Assembly (NCBI RefSeq): GCF_028372415.1
Contig: NC_092872.1
Location: forward strand, 258,875,008 to 258,939,007
Direction: 5' to 3'
Source: Notamacropus eugenii
Lineage: Eukaryota > Chordata > Mammalia > Diprotodontia > Macropodidae
Length of the DNA: 64,000 nucleotides
Shown here: piece after piece, positions 12,621 through 22,503 of the stretch
Layout: every line of letters starts with the position of its first letter
Position numbering within the stretch: the first letter of the stretch is position 1
The notes under the pieces: model-generated
What the model saw: the letters and a program-made list of their open reading frames with translations, nothing else
Told to the model about the DNA's origin: nothing
The model's database searches: none
Position numbers and translations under genes: made by a program

Positions 12621-13319
12621 AGCCATCTCTCAGTTTCTTCAGGTCATAGTAGGTAGCATATGTGTGTGTTCTAGCCAGACTTTGATACTTATTTGAAGTG
12701 CCATCCACAGACATGGCTTCTTTGGGGCTTCTCTACCATGGCATGGTAAGAGTGAAGCCTCTATTCACTGGCCCAGATTGGAGCTTAGCTTCAGAGCCTG
12801 GAAAGACTTTGGAAACCATCTAGTTTGGCCCTTTTGTTTAAGAGGAGGAAAAAGAGGCTCAGACTGGCTGAGTGACCTGCCCACCTACCAGGGGAGGAAG
12901 CCCCTACTTCCACATCTGGTGTTCTTCCTGGTATACCACCCTGATGCCTTTGTGCTGGTCGTGCTGCTGATGCCTGCTAAACTCGAACGGTCCCGTGAAG
13001 CCAATAAAAGACCAAATCTAAAGAGTTCATGGATTGTTCTAGTTGGAAAGGACCTTAGAAGTCCCCTGGGCCCAGAGAGGGTGGGGTAGCTCAGCCAGCC
13101 TGGGCTGAGGCTTGATTCCTCCCCCAGGCACGAGATGGCTTGGGAGCCCTCGGACCTCCTGGCCCTTTTTCAACTAAATAAACCTCACCAGCACTTGGGA
13201 AGGCTGTGGGGTGGGGGCTTTGGGCCTGTCCCTCTTGGAGCCTGGTCATTTTCTGCTGGCCAAGGATGTCTCTCGTTCTGCAGCATTGGCACAGTCATGA
13301 TTCAGGTCTTTATCCCTAG

Positions 13320-13446
13320 ATATGCTCGAGAGGAGAAGTGATCAAAGTGAAAGTTCTGGGCATATTAGCGATGATTGATGAAGGAGAAACTGACTGGAAG
13401 GTCATTGCAATCAATGTGGATGATCCCGATGCTGCTAGCTATAATG
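13320..13446 (+). CDS. PPA1: PPA1 exon (127 bp)
   Basis: This exon encodes 42 residues and the first base of the next codon: [20 protein letters not shown], then [22 protein letters not shown], about residues 129-170. The acceptor is TCCCTAG and the donor GTAAGT. The intron after it is in phase 1. DEGETDWK and NVDDPDA are strongly conserved in the family; the Asp residues of the latter and the Asp and Lys of DWK belong to the active site (yeast Asp147, Asp152 and Lys154 region). Ile replaces the human Val at the first position, which fits normal orthologue divergence. Confidence 0.97.
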
Positions 13447-13734
13447 GTAAGTTGTGCTTAGTGGGGAAGTTGGAGCAGTCATGTCTGACCTGTCCTGGAA
13501 TTTCCTGGTGCTCAGACCACCAGATCCCCTGTCTCAGTGCACAGACGGAAAGGTTAGTACTTTCATCACTGTACTGTGAGAAGAGCAGGCAAGCCTCCTG
13601 TCCAGATCAGCTGCATTCCAGGAGTGACTCTGCCCTTTGTGCATTTTAGTCTGGCTGGACTAAGTGTGCCAAATGCATATGCCCCTCCTGTTTAAAAAGT
13701 AGACCTGGAACCTTGAGATAGGATCATACCGCTT

Positions 13735-14035
13735 AGCACAGCTGGAAGAGGCTTCAGGGTTCTCTCCAGCCCATGCATTTTGCACAAGGAAACCAAGGCC
13801 CAGAGAGGTCATCTTTCAAAGGACACATAACTGGTAAGGAGCCTGGCCATGCTTTAAGTTGACATCTTCTGTCTAGAGGGATCCTAGAGATCCACTCCTA
13901 TCCCTCATTTTATAAAGGAGGATACCAAAGCCCAGGGAGAAGTGACTCACCAAGGTCACATAGTTGGTGGCTGAGCTTTGGCTGAGATTCCCAGGTACTC
14001 TGCCTTAGCCAGGATCTCATTCCACTAAACTCCTG
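13735..14035 (-). repeat. Two antisense SINE-core remnants in tandem
   Basis: Two 'accaaggcccagagaggtca'-type and 'cacataactggtaaggagcc'-type cores follow each other (about 13,735-13,860 and 13,870-14,035). They are diverged, and the boundaries are approximate. Confidence 0.5.
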
Positions 14036-14849
14036 TGTTCCTTTGGTCTGTCAGTCCATTTGAAGATTAGTGGCAATGCTTGTGCCCGTGGTTCGCTGAA
14101 AGAGTAAGATGTGGTAATAACATTGTTCCCCTGTACCCCCTCATTTCACTCTTCTCATGTAATTCTATATTGGCTCATGTGAGTCTCCTGGAACTGACCA
14201 GGTTTGGGGGCAAGAAGGAACCGGGCACATATTCTGCTGGGAGGACCTAGCAAGAAACCTTGCTCTGATTCAGTGGGATTGAACCTTCATTTGTCCAGCC
14301 AGGACAGTTCCACGTCCTGCTGACCTGAGGTAGCTCATCTCTTGCCTCCCACTGCGAAGATCGTGACAGAGGGACAGTCTAAATAAAATAGCCCTTCTTT
14401 TATTGGTACATTTTAGCCAGGAAGTTGGATATTCAACAGAAAACAGATTCCATCTTGCTTTCTAGAATAGTTGAGATTTACATGACAGTGGGAGCTGAGC
14501 TGAACAGTGGAGAGGCCTGGTCCAGGGAATGGTAGTGTCAGTCTTGTGGCAGAAATTCAATAGATCAATAGCCAAGAGGGTCAGTTCTTGACCTGCTTTG
14601 ATGATGTCATTTATAGTCTCCTTGCTTTGGAGCTGGAGGGGCCTTCCCATCCAACCCCTTGGCCCACTGTATGCAGGAAGCGTCAAGGCAGAATTTGGAC
14701 CCAGGGCCTCTAACAACAGAGCTAGACTGCTTTTCATCGTACCTTTTCTCCATATACCTCAGTTGGTTTAAATTGATAGTGGCTAACCTTTTTTTTTTGC
14801 ATTGGCCAACTAGAAAATTATCAAATAATAGAATAATAAAGTGTTTAGA

Positions 14850-14975
14850 AATCATTTAACTCCTCCCTCCTCCCAGTTTTACTAAAGAGAACAGAAGCCT
14901 AGAGTGGCAACAGGCTTTACTCAAGGTCACACAACTGGCTGGTGGCTGAACCCCCTAGCCCTCCACCTCTAGCTG
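14850..14975 (-). repeat. Antisense SINE-core remnant
   Basis: 'gttttactaaagagaacaga', then 'ctcaaggtcacacaactggc' and 'ggtggctgaacc', follow the antisense MIR core order. Confidence 0.5.
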
Positions 14976-15559
14976 GCACGTGGCGTCTGCCCAGAACCCA
15001 TCCCATTAAAGGAGACCCATGATCAGGGGGAGCTGGGAGCGGATCCAGCCTTCCTTCTGCTTGATTAGCAGCATCTGAGCTCTCTCATTAGGTGTGCCCC
15101 AGAGAGATATGGGCCCTGGGCAGAGGGGGAGGGGGCTGCTCTGTTGTGGACAGGACTCAGCTTTTCTTTCAGACATGATTTGAAATTCCTTGTTCAAAGT
15201 CTGATGCTAGAGGTGGCTGCTGTTTTGGTTGGTTTTGCCTTGAATTGCATTTCTTCATTATAAGGAAGGTTTTCTCAGGGAGTACGTGGTCTAGAAAGCA
15301 AGAAACATAAATAATTTTTAAAAAAATCAAACCCTGATGACCTAGTAATGTCTCTAGAGCCCTGGAGTAGGTCACCCAGACCCATGAACGTCAGTTTCCC
15401 TTCCCTGAGCATCGTAGCCTGGGGCAAGTCTGCTCTTCTTGCTTCAAGGCACAAATCTTATGGTGCTTTGCTCATGCTAAAAATTGGACATTTGTGCCTC
15501 CTGCCATTGGTCTTTTTTTTGTTTGTTTTATTTTTTTAAAAACATTTATTTATTTTTAG

Positions 15560-15687
15560 ATATTAGCGATGTCAAAAAGCTGAAACCTGGTTATCTAGAA
15601 GCCACAGTGGAATGGTTTAGAAAGTACAAAGTGCCTGATGGGAAACCAGAAAATGAATTTGCTTTCAATGCAGAATTTAAAGATAAG
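15560..15687 (+). CDS. PPA1: PPA1 exon (128 bp)
   Basis: With the G carried over from the previous exon it encodes 43 residues, from [20 protein letters not shown] through [11 protein letters not shown], about residues 171-213. The acceptor is TTTTTAG and the donor GTAAGG. '[14 protein letters not shown]' is the conserved block around the active-site Tyr-Lys pair seen in yeast as 'YKIPDGKPENQFAF' (yeast Tyr192 and Lys193). Both residues are present. The split codon joins cleanly, which confirms the phase-1 intron. Confidence 0.97.
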
Positions 15688-16029
15688 GTAAGGCACAGTT
15701 TGGGACTAACGTTCCAGATAATTGCCACTTAATCTCCATTGAGAATTCTCCACTACTTTCCCTACCTGCCCTTGTCAAAGCCTGAAAGGGTCTTTTCCCA
15801 GTGGAGCCATACCTGTCTTTGTCAAATAGTAAAGAGCCCTCTTCTAACGCTTAGCAGAGTCACAGGCCAGTGGTGTCAGGGTCTGAGGATGGCAGTGATT
15901 AATTGGGGAAGAGCACTGTGGATTTTTGTCCTACCTAGGTGTCCACCCTTAATCTATTTGCCTCAGGAAGGCCTTTTGTTCTTAACCTACCAGCCACCTT
16001 CCTAAGGGAACAGGTCTGGAAAGGCTTTT

Positions 16030-16335
16030 TAGACCAGAGAAATATTTAATTATTAATAATAATACTAATAACATTTATTAGACTGGCATAAAACTGGCAT
16101 TTATGCTATGCTTTAAGGTTTGCAAAGTGCTTTACAATGATTATTTCCTTTAATCGTGGGAGGCAGATGCTAATTATTATCCCTATTTTACAGTTGAGAA
16201 CACTGAGGCAGAGAGAGGCTAAGTGTCATGCCCAGGGTTACACAGGTAGTAAGTGTCTGAGGCTGGGTCTGACTCAGGTCTTCCTGACCCCAGGCCCGGC
16301 CTTCTGTCCACCGTCACAGGCTCCTTCTGCTTAAT
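16030..16335 (-). repeat. CORE-SINE, long antisense copy
   Basis: This is one of the best-kept SINE copies in the window. It has 'ctttaaggtttgcaaagtgc', 'attattatccctattttaca', 'gcagagagaggctaagtgtc' and 'tgactcaggtcttcctgacc' in order, preceded by an (ATAATA)-rich tail near 16,050. Confidence 0.75.
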
Positions 16336-16659
16336 AATATGCTTCCTCATTAGCATTCAGAATACTGCTTACTTACAAATATCTCCAGAGCTTCATGTCA
16401 CTTTTAGGGAGAACTTTGCATGTAACAAATCCAAATATCAATAAACGGAATCTGTCTTTGCTGTTGACATGCTTTAGAGGACCAACCACTGCTTCTGGAC
16501 CAAGGCATAGGCAGGATCAAGGGTCTATCCCCAGGACATCCCAGGTCCTGCAGATAGTGAAGCGCCTTAGCTGGAGGAAAACAGAATTGAGATGGTAGAT
16601 TAAAAAAAGGAAATTCATTTCCATACTTGCAATCCAGCATGTGTTCCTTGAAATTGTAG

Positions 16660-16745
16660 GACTTTGCCACTGACATCATTAAAAGCACTCACGATCACTG
16701 GAAGGCATTGGTGGCGAAGAAAACAGATGGAGGAGGAATTAACTG
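16660..16745 (+). CDS. PPA1: PPA1 exon (86 bp)
   Basis: This exon encodes DFATDIIKSTHDHWKALVAK, then KTDGGGIN and the first two bases of a Cys codon (TG), about residues 214-242. The acceptor is ATTGTAG and the donor GTATGT. The intron is in phase 2. 'DIIKSTHDHWKAL' is identical to the human protein as I recall it. The loop KKTDGGGIN (human KKTNGKGIS) is surface-variable in the family. Confidence 0.96.
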
Positions 16746-17339
16746 GTATGTTTGAACCCTTCCAGGAGGTCAGTGCACTGTCCCTGCATGACTTTGCTAG
16801 GACTGTAGACAAGGACGGGGCATGTGATTTCAGGAGGGTGGGAAACTCCCTTTCCTGATGCAGATTGGCATCTTCTGCGTAACTCACAGCTAGGATATGT
16901 CAGAGACTGAACTTGACCCCTGGCAGCCTCTCTGTCCACTCCACTGTAGTGCCTCTGACTTAGAGCAAAGGTTTAAAATACCCTCAACTACCAGGCTTTG
17001 GGAGAGTTGGTTGTGGATTCACCAAATGTTCGGGTGCCTTCTATACTGAGCAGTATAGGGAAGACCAAGATGAGGCATCTGCAGCCTGTCCAGAGACGTG
17101 AGGCCTCCTTGGAGAAGGTGGAAAGACAGCTTTCGTGGCTGCCATTCAGTCTAACATTGGGCCTCTCCTCAGCCCCTGCTCTCCTAGGAGAAGCTGGTGG
17201 GGACATGAGATGGTCTCTACCTCCTATCCTCCAGGCCACTGGGGGACATAAGGGTATCCAGGGCTTTGGTACCAAATAGGCTTCACCATGCCCCCAGGAA
17301 AAATGCAGACAAAAATTCTTTCACTCAGGAATCATTCTG

Positions 17340-17455
17340 TTGACGTTATTAACACCTACTCTGTGTCAGGCACTAGGTGCCAAGGACCGGGGTTACAAAA
17401 AGAGTCCAAAGACAGTTCATGGCCTCAGACAGCTTACTCACTAAGGGAACGACCA
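17340..17455 (+). repeat. SINE remnant (same family as 8,190)
   Basis: 'gacgttattaacacctactc', 'tgtgtcaggcactaggtgcc' and 'gacagttcatggcctcagac' are present in order. Confidence 0.5.
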
Positions 17456-17893
17456 ATTGTAGCTGTGGCATCAGCAAGGGCTTCCCTCTCTCACTTGGTG
17501 GGATCGCCTAGCTGCAGCTTGGAATTTCTGCCTCCTAGGTGTGGCCCACCCAGCCCAGCAATTCTCCTCAATGTGTCTGTGGCAAGAGAGGAGGAGCTTT
17601 CCGGGCTGAGCTTTGTGCCTGGCCTTCAGCCTCCCATGGTGCATCTCATGAGTGCCTGTGGAATTGACTGATATAGATGAAAATGAGCATAGACCAGAAT
17701 GGCTAATTTGTGGAAACAAATTGTTGCAGTGTTGGTTAATGCAAGAAAATTTTCCTAATCTGCCTAGCCTCTCTCTTTTCACTCAGTCATTGTAATGTCT
17801 ATGTCTTTTTGCTCTACTGGGCGCCTTTGGCAAAGATTTGTGGGTCCCAAGACTTCTGCTCTGATTCCTGATTGTTGGTTTCTTTACATACAG

Positions 17894-17963
17894 CATGAAC
17901 ACGACTGTAGAGGACAGTCCCTTCAAGTGCAGCATGGAATCTGCCAAAGCGATTGTAGATACT
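17894..17963 (+). CDS. PPA1: PPA1 exon (70 bp)
   Basis: The first base completes the Cys codon begun in the previous exon. The rest encodes MNTTVEDSPFKCSMESAKAI followed by VDT, about residues 243-265. The acceptor is TACAG and the donor GTAAGT. CMNTT and SPFKC match PPA1, whereas PPA2 has CTNVQ and SPFRC at these places. This is the less conserved C-terminal arm outside the catalytic core. Confidence 0.96.
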
Positions 17964-18569
17964 GTAAGTGAAAACATCATTCTCTTAGTTGAGGTATGAG
18001 GCTGGACCAGCAGAGAAAAAACTTCATTTTCTCAGTCAGTGTCACCTAAACCCATGAACATGTTCCAAGACCCTGGACCCACAGACTCCCAGAGGGTTGG
18101 AGATCACAGTTGGTGGGCTAGTGGGTTTTGTCAAGTAGCCGCCTTCCTAGGAATTATTCACTGCTCCCTGTGCAGTAATTAATCTTTGGGTGTGACAGGA
18201 TGCTTAAAAAGACATTGAGTTAGTCTAGACCATAAGTGCTATAAGTGGCCAGCCACACTCCCATATATGACCTGAACCAGCTTAATGTGTAAGTGAGAGA
18301 TACTTGGCAAATGAATAAAAGATTTTTAAAACAGTCTACATGCATCTTGGAGGGATGCTGCTGTCTGGAGTTGGAGCCCCTGCATCCTTTTAAGTAGGAC
18401 ACCCCGGCTTTAGGCAACAGCAGTTAGTGAAGGGAAGAGAAAATTTTTGGTGACATGGCTGTTTGCTGGGGACTTGGAAGGAGGTGCTGGGTAGGTAGGT
18501 GCTCTTCAATCCGTGTTCTTCTTTTCTAAGAGGAGAAATAAAGGGAAGCCTCCCTTAAAATGGCTGTGG

Positions 18570-19518
18570 ATTTATTTTATTAAAAAATATTTTTCCCCAA
18601 TTACACATCAAAACAATTTTTGAACTTTTTTTTAAGTTTTGAATCCCAACTTCCTCCTCTCCCTGAGACGATAAGCAATCAGATACAGGTTATATATGTG
18701 CATTCATACATTTTCATATTAATCATTTTGTACAAGAAGATTCAGATAAAAGAATGAGAGAAAGAAATTGAAAACTAGCATGCTTCAGTCTATTCAGTCA
18801 ATATCAGTTCTTTCTCTGGAGGTGGATAATCAGATTCATTATGAGTCCTTATTATCTTGGATCCCTATATTGCTGAGAACAGCTAAGTCATTCACAGTTC
18901 TTCATTGTACAATGCTGAGTACAACGTTCTTGTTCTGTTGGCATCAGTTCATGTAAGTCCAAGTTTTTCTGAAATCATCCTGCTCGTCATTTCTTATAGC
19001 ACAGTAACATTTCAGCACAATCTATACTATTGCTATTTCCTGATCGATGGGTACACCTTAGATTTCTTGTTCTTAGCCACCACAAAAAGAGCTGCTATAT
19101 TTTTGTATCTATAGGTCCTTTTCCCTTTTTTTGTTAATCTCTTTAGGTTGTAGACCTAGTAGTGGTATTGCTGGATCAAAGCAAACACACAGATTATAGT
19201 CCTCTTGGGCATAGTAGCAAACTGCTCTCCAGAGTGGCTGCAGGAGTTCACAACTCCATCAACAGTGCATTAACATTCAAGTTTTCCTCCATCCACTCCA
19301 ACATCTGTTATTTTCCTGTTTTGTCATAATAGCCAATCTGATAGGTATGAGGTAGTACCTCAAGAATTGCTTTAATTTGCATTTTTCTAATCAATAACAA
19401 ATTAGAGCATTTTTTCATATGACTATAGATAGTTTTTATTTCTTTGTCTGAAAACTTCCTGTTCATATCCTTTGACTTTATCAATTGGGGAATGACTTGT
19501 ATTTTTATAAATTTGAGG
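18570..19518 (-). mobile_element. 5'-truncated L1 (3' UTR plus ORF2 C-terminus), antisense
   Basis: This insertion carries the same L1 3' segment as at 6,863-7,805, with antisense blocks such as 'gttcacaactccatcaacag' and 'gagcattttttcatatgact'. A probable target-site duplication of 11 bp with one mismatch flanks it: AATGGCTGTGG at 18,559-18,569 and AATGGATGTGG at 19,519-19,529. It is more decayed than the 6.9 kb copy. Confidence 0.8.
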
Positions 19519-19954
19519 AATGGATGTGGTCATAGACTCGTAGATTGTTTCATCTAAAGAACTCAGTCATACTGAGCATCATTTTTAAGACTGGTGGAAT
19601 TGACCTATGGGTGAAATTGGAGCAAGTTTGCCCATGGATATCTTGTTGGGTTTTTCCTACTTTTAAAAATTATCTGCTTTGGAGAGCGCCCAAGGGCTAG
19701 GGTAGTAAGCCCTAGGGGATTATGTGGGATGGCCCTGAGTCCTCACCAAGTCTCCATAGAGGAAGCCAAAGAAAAGGACTGGCCTCAGTTCACCAATGGG
19801 TTGAGCATCGAAGGACACATTTGGGGGAACCAACCTGACTCCCTGCTGTGGAGCTGTTGGAAGTAGCCCAAGCCAAGCAGCACTTAGACCTGAGGTGCAC
19901 AGATGTTCTGTGACAAAACAAGGGGCAACCTATGGGATCATGGCTCTGCAACTA

Positions 19955-20110
19955 GAAGGGGCCCAGGGCTAGCTAGTCCACTCCCATTTTACATATAAAC
20001 TGAAGCTTATATAAAGGTAGTGACTTGCCCAAGGTCACACACACTGTGAACATTAGAGGAAAGATTTGAACGCAGAATCAGGGGGCATCCTACCGACCAG
20101 TAACCTCTTA
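19955..20110 (-). repeat. Antisense MIR/CORE SINE remnant
   Basis: 'tagtgacttgcccaaggtca' followed by 'cacacactgtgaacattaga' and 'agatttgaacgcagaatca' gives the antisense core order. Confidence 0.6.
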
Positions 20111-21214
20111 TGAGAACTTGGAAGTGTCACAGTATCCCATCAAATCTGTCTTAAGGGACAACGTGGTAGTGACCTGTGTCAGTCCAGTGAAATCCTGGGG
20201 TGCCATGTTGGTGGTTGAGTGAGCCCTGGCTTCCAGCCAAGACTGGCTCACCTCTGTGCCTCATTGAAGTGTGTGCCCTTGTCTCAGGTGGTTGTAGTGA
20301 CTGTGCTTTGGAATTGACCCTTTGGTGCCTGATGAGAGGTAGTACAGGAGCTGATTAGCCCTGCAGGGAGTGACAAGTCAGGATCTCCCTCCCCCAAGGC
20401 TGAGCAGCTGCTCCTCTCCCCTGTAGTGTCAGGATGAGGCTTCCTAACCCAGGGTCTGAGAATGTGTTTGTGAAGAACATTCTAATTACAATATTTCCGT
20501 AGAATGGGTTCATTTGCAGTCTTTTCTGTTTTGTTTTATGCAACTAAAAACATTCAGGAAACAACCCAAGTTAGGATGCCTGGCTCAGGGTGTTGTCTGG
20601 AGTGCCAGGACAGGTCCTTATGCTAGTGGAGGTGGGGAGCCCCATTCTTGAACTTGACCCTGGTCTTGTCTTCACTCATAACATGCCTCCTCATCCTGGG
20701 AGGACTCCTACTCCCAGAGACTGTTGATCTGTCAGCCTGAGTGTATTGTGCTCTGGCCCAGTCCTCAGCACTCTCCCCTGTGATGTGAGGTTGGGCAGAA
20801 GTGAGCCAGGCTTCACATGAGCCAGGTCTGTGGAGCTCAGGCCTCGGTGGGACAGGCTGGGTGTGTGCTGTCTCAGACCCAGCCTCGCTCAGTCAGGTGC
20901 AGAGCCTCAGCAGGTGGGTGACCCCCAGTGATGGAGCCATTTGGCTCCTGAGGGAGAGAAGGCTGGGGTCCAGGCTGGCTTTAGTCAGTGGAGAGAGCCC
21001 CTACATGGATCCAACCACAAATGCTCAAAAATAGACATTTCTACAGCATGGGAATCCAGGGAGTGGGCCTGTGTTTGAAGCCTCAAGGGGGCCCCACATT
21101 GTGGTGGTGTTGGTAGAGTCATAGAGCTAGGTCCAGAAGACCCTCAGACTAGACATAGTATATACTCACTGAGTGTTTGAAAGGGCAGGCAGGAAGAGAG
21201 GGTGGAAGAAAGGA

Positions 21215-21335
21215 CATAGAAGTCATCTGGTCCAGCCTTCTCATTTTATAGATGAGGAAGCTGAGGTGCAGGGAGGTCTCCAAGGGACAGAATTTGAACC
21301 CAGGTTTTCTGACTCCAGGGCCATCAACCTGGTTG
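21215..21335 (-). repeat. Antisense MIR/CORE SINE remnant
   Basis: 'catctggtccagccttctca', 'tttatagatgaggaagctga' and 'gaatttgaacccaggttttc' appear in order, just before the next PPA1 exon. Confidence 0.6.
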
Positions 21336-21400
21336 GGGCTGTTCTTTGTTTTTCTTTTTCATTTGTGACCATAATTATGCCTTTTCTTATTTTTTTGTAG

Positions 21401-21443
21401 CTGCCTCCACCTTGTGAATCTACTTGTGTCATCCCCACAGACG
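21401..21443 (+). CDS. PPA1: PPA1 exon, short (43 bp)
   Basis: This exon encodes LPPPCESTCVIPTD and the first base of a Val codon, about residues 266-279. The acceptor is a long T tract ending TTGTAG, and the donor is GTAAGT. LPPPCES is the PPA1-specific C-terminal motif and is absent from PPA2. The exon is short enough to be missed by gene finders, but the frame and both splice sites fit the flanking exons. Confidence 0.95.
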
Positions 21444-22109
21444 GTAAGTTTGGCTTGATTGCCTGATCACACCATGTGGAGGTCTAGATGTTCCTTTGTT
21501 CCCTCATTTCATCCTTATCGATGGCACTATTAGGACCCCAAAAGGGGTAGCTGCAAGGCCCAGGCCCCTGCTTGACTTCCCTGCACCCCTTGGGTCATTC
21601 AGAAATTGTCCCTTCCTCCCATTGGAGCTACCAGCTTGTTTCTGCTCCAGGGAAATCTTCCTTGTGGTCCTGAAGAGAAGAGGGGTGGGCAGGGGGTGGA
21701 TAAGAGCAACTAAGCTTCTAGACCCAGAGCCGTTGCCCCCCAACCCCTCGGGCTAGTCAAAGCAGGAAGTCCCGAGACTGGGGGTGGGGCAGTGGAGGTG
21801 GGGTGGCCCCATCACTAGATACAGACCTTGCAGCTGGTCCAGGGCTTCACCAGTAAAAGCAGAGTGGAGTTGGGCAGCCACTATCAGCTTAGTCTTTGTG
21901 ATGAGCAATCACCTCACAAGCAGGCACTTCTTACTCCTGCAAGAATGTTCATCATGAGCAAGCAGCTCTGGGAAACTGTCAGTAATTAGACACCTGTCCA
22001 AGGCTGGCCAAACAAACACTTCCCTATGGGGTGCCCACTCAGAGCAGACGTGCTCGCCCACTGAAGGCTGGCCCCCTTCAGGACCCCTCTTCAGCTCTCA
22101 GAGAGTACA

Positions 22110-22245
22110 TTGAACCAAGCTCAGCTGGCTTTTAGCGCGGAGGCATTTATGAAGCAGCTACTGTGTGGCCATATTCTGTGGGTCTATTCTGGGAGCCCAA
22201 GAATGAAACTATCCCTACCCTCAAGGAGCTTATGTTCTCCAGACT
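22110..22245 (+). repeat. SINE remnant (same family as 8,190)
   Basis: 'gaggcatttatgaagcagct', 'actgtgtggccatattctgt' and 'ctaccctcaaggagcttatg' are in the family order. Confidence 0.5.
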
Positions 22246-22503
22246 TTGAAGACAGGCCCAGTGACACCTTCCCTTCCCTCCCCCCCATGCAGGTCTCTCT
22301 TTCTAAGACCAGCCCCACCAGATTAAGGGGATTTGCTCCCCAGAGCAGCCCCCAGGCTCCCGTTGACTTTGACCATAGCAGTTCATTAAACTGTTCCAAG
22401 TCAGCATCCTTGCTGAGGGCAGTGAACACTTGGCTTCCTGGGGTATTGAAGGACATATTGGCTCAGTGTTTCCCCACCACATTTTAAGCAGAGATTCTAA
22501 TCA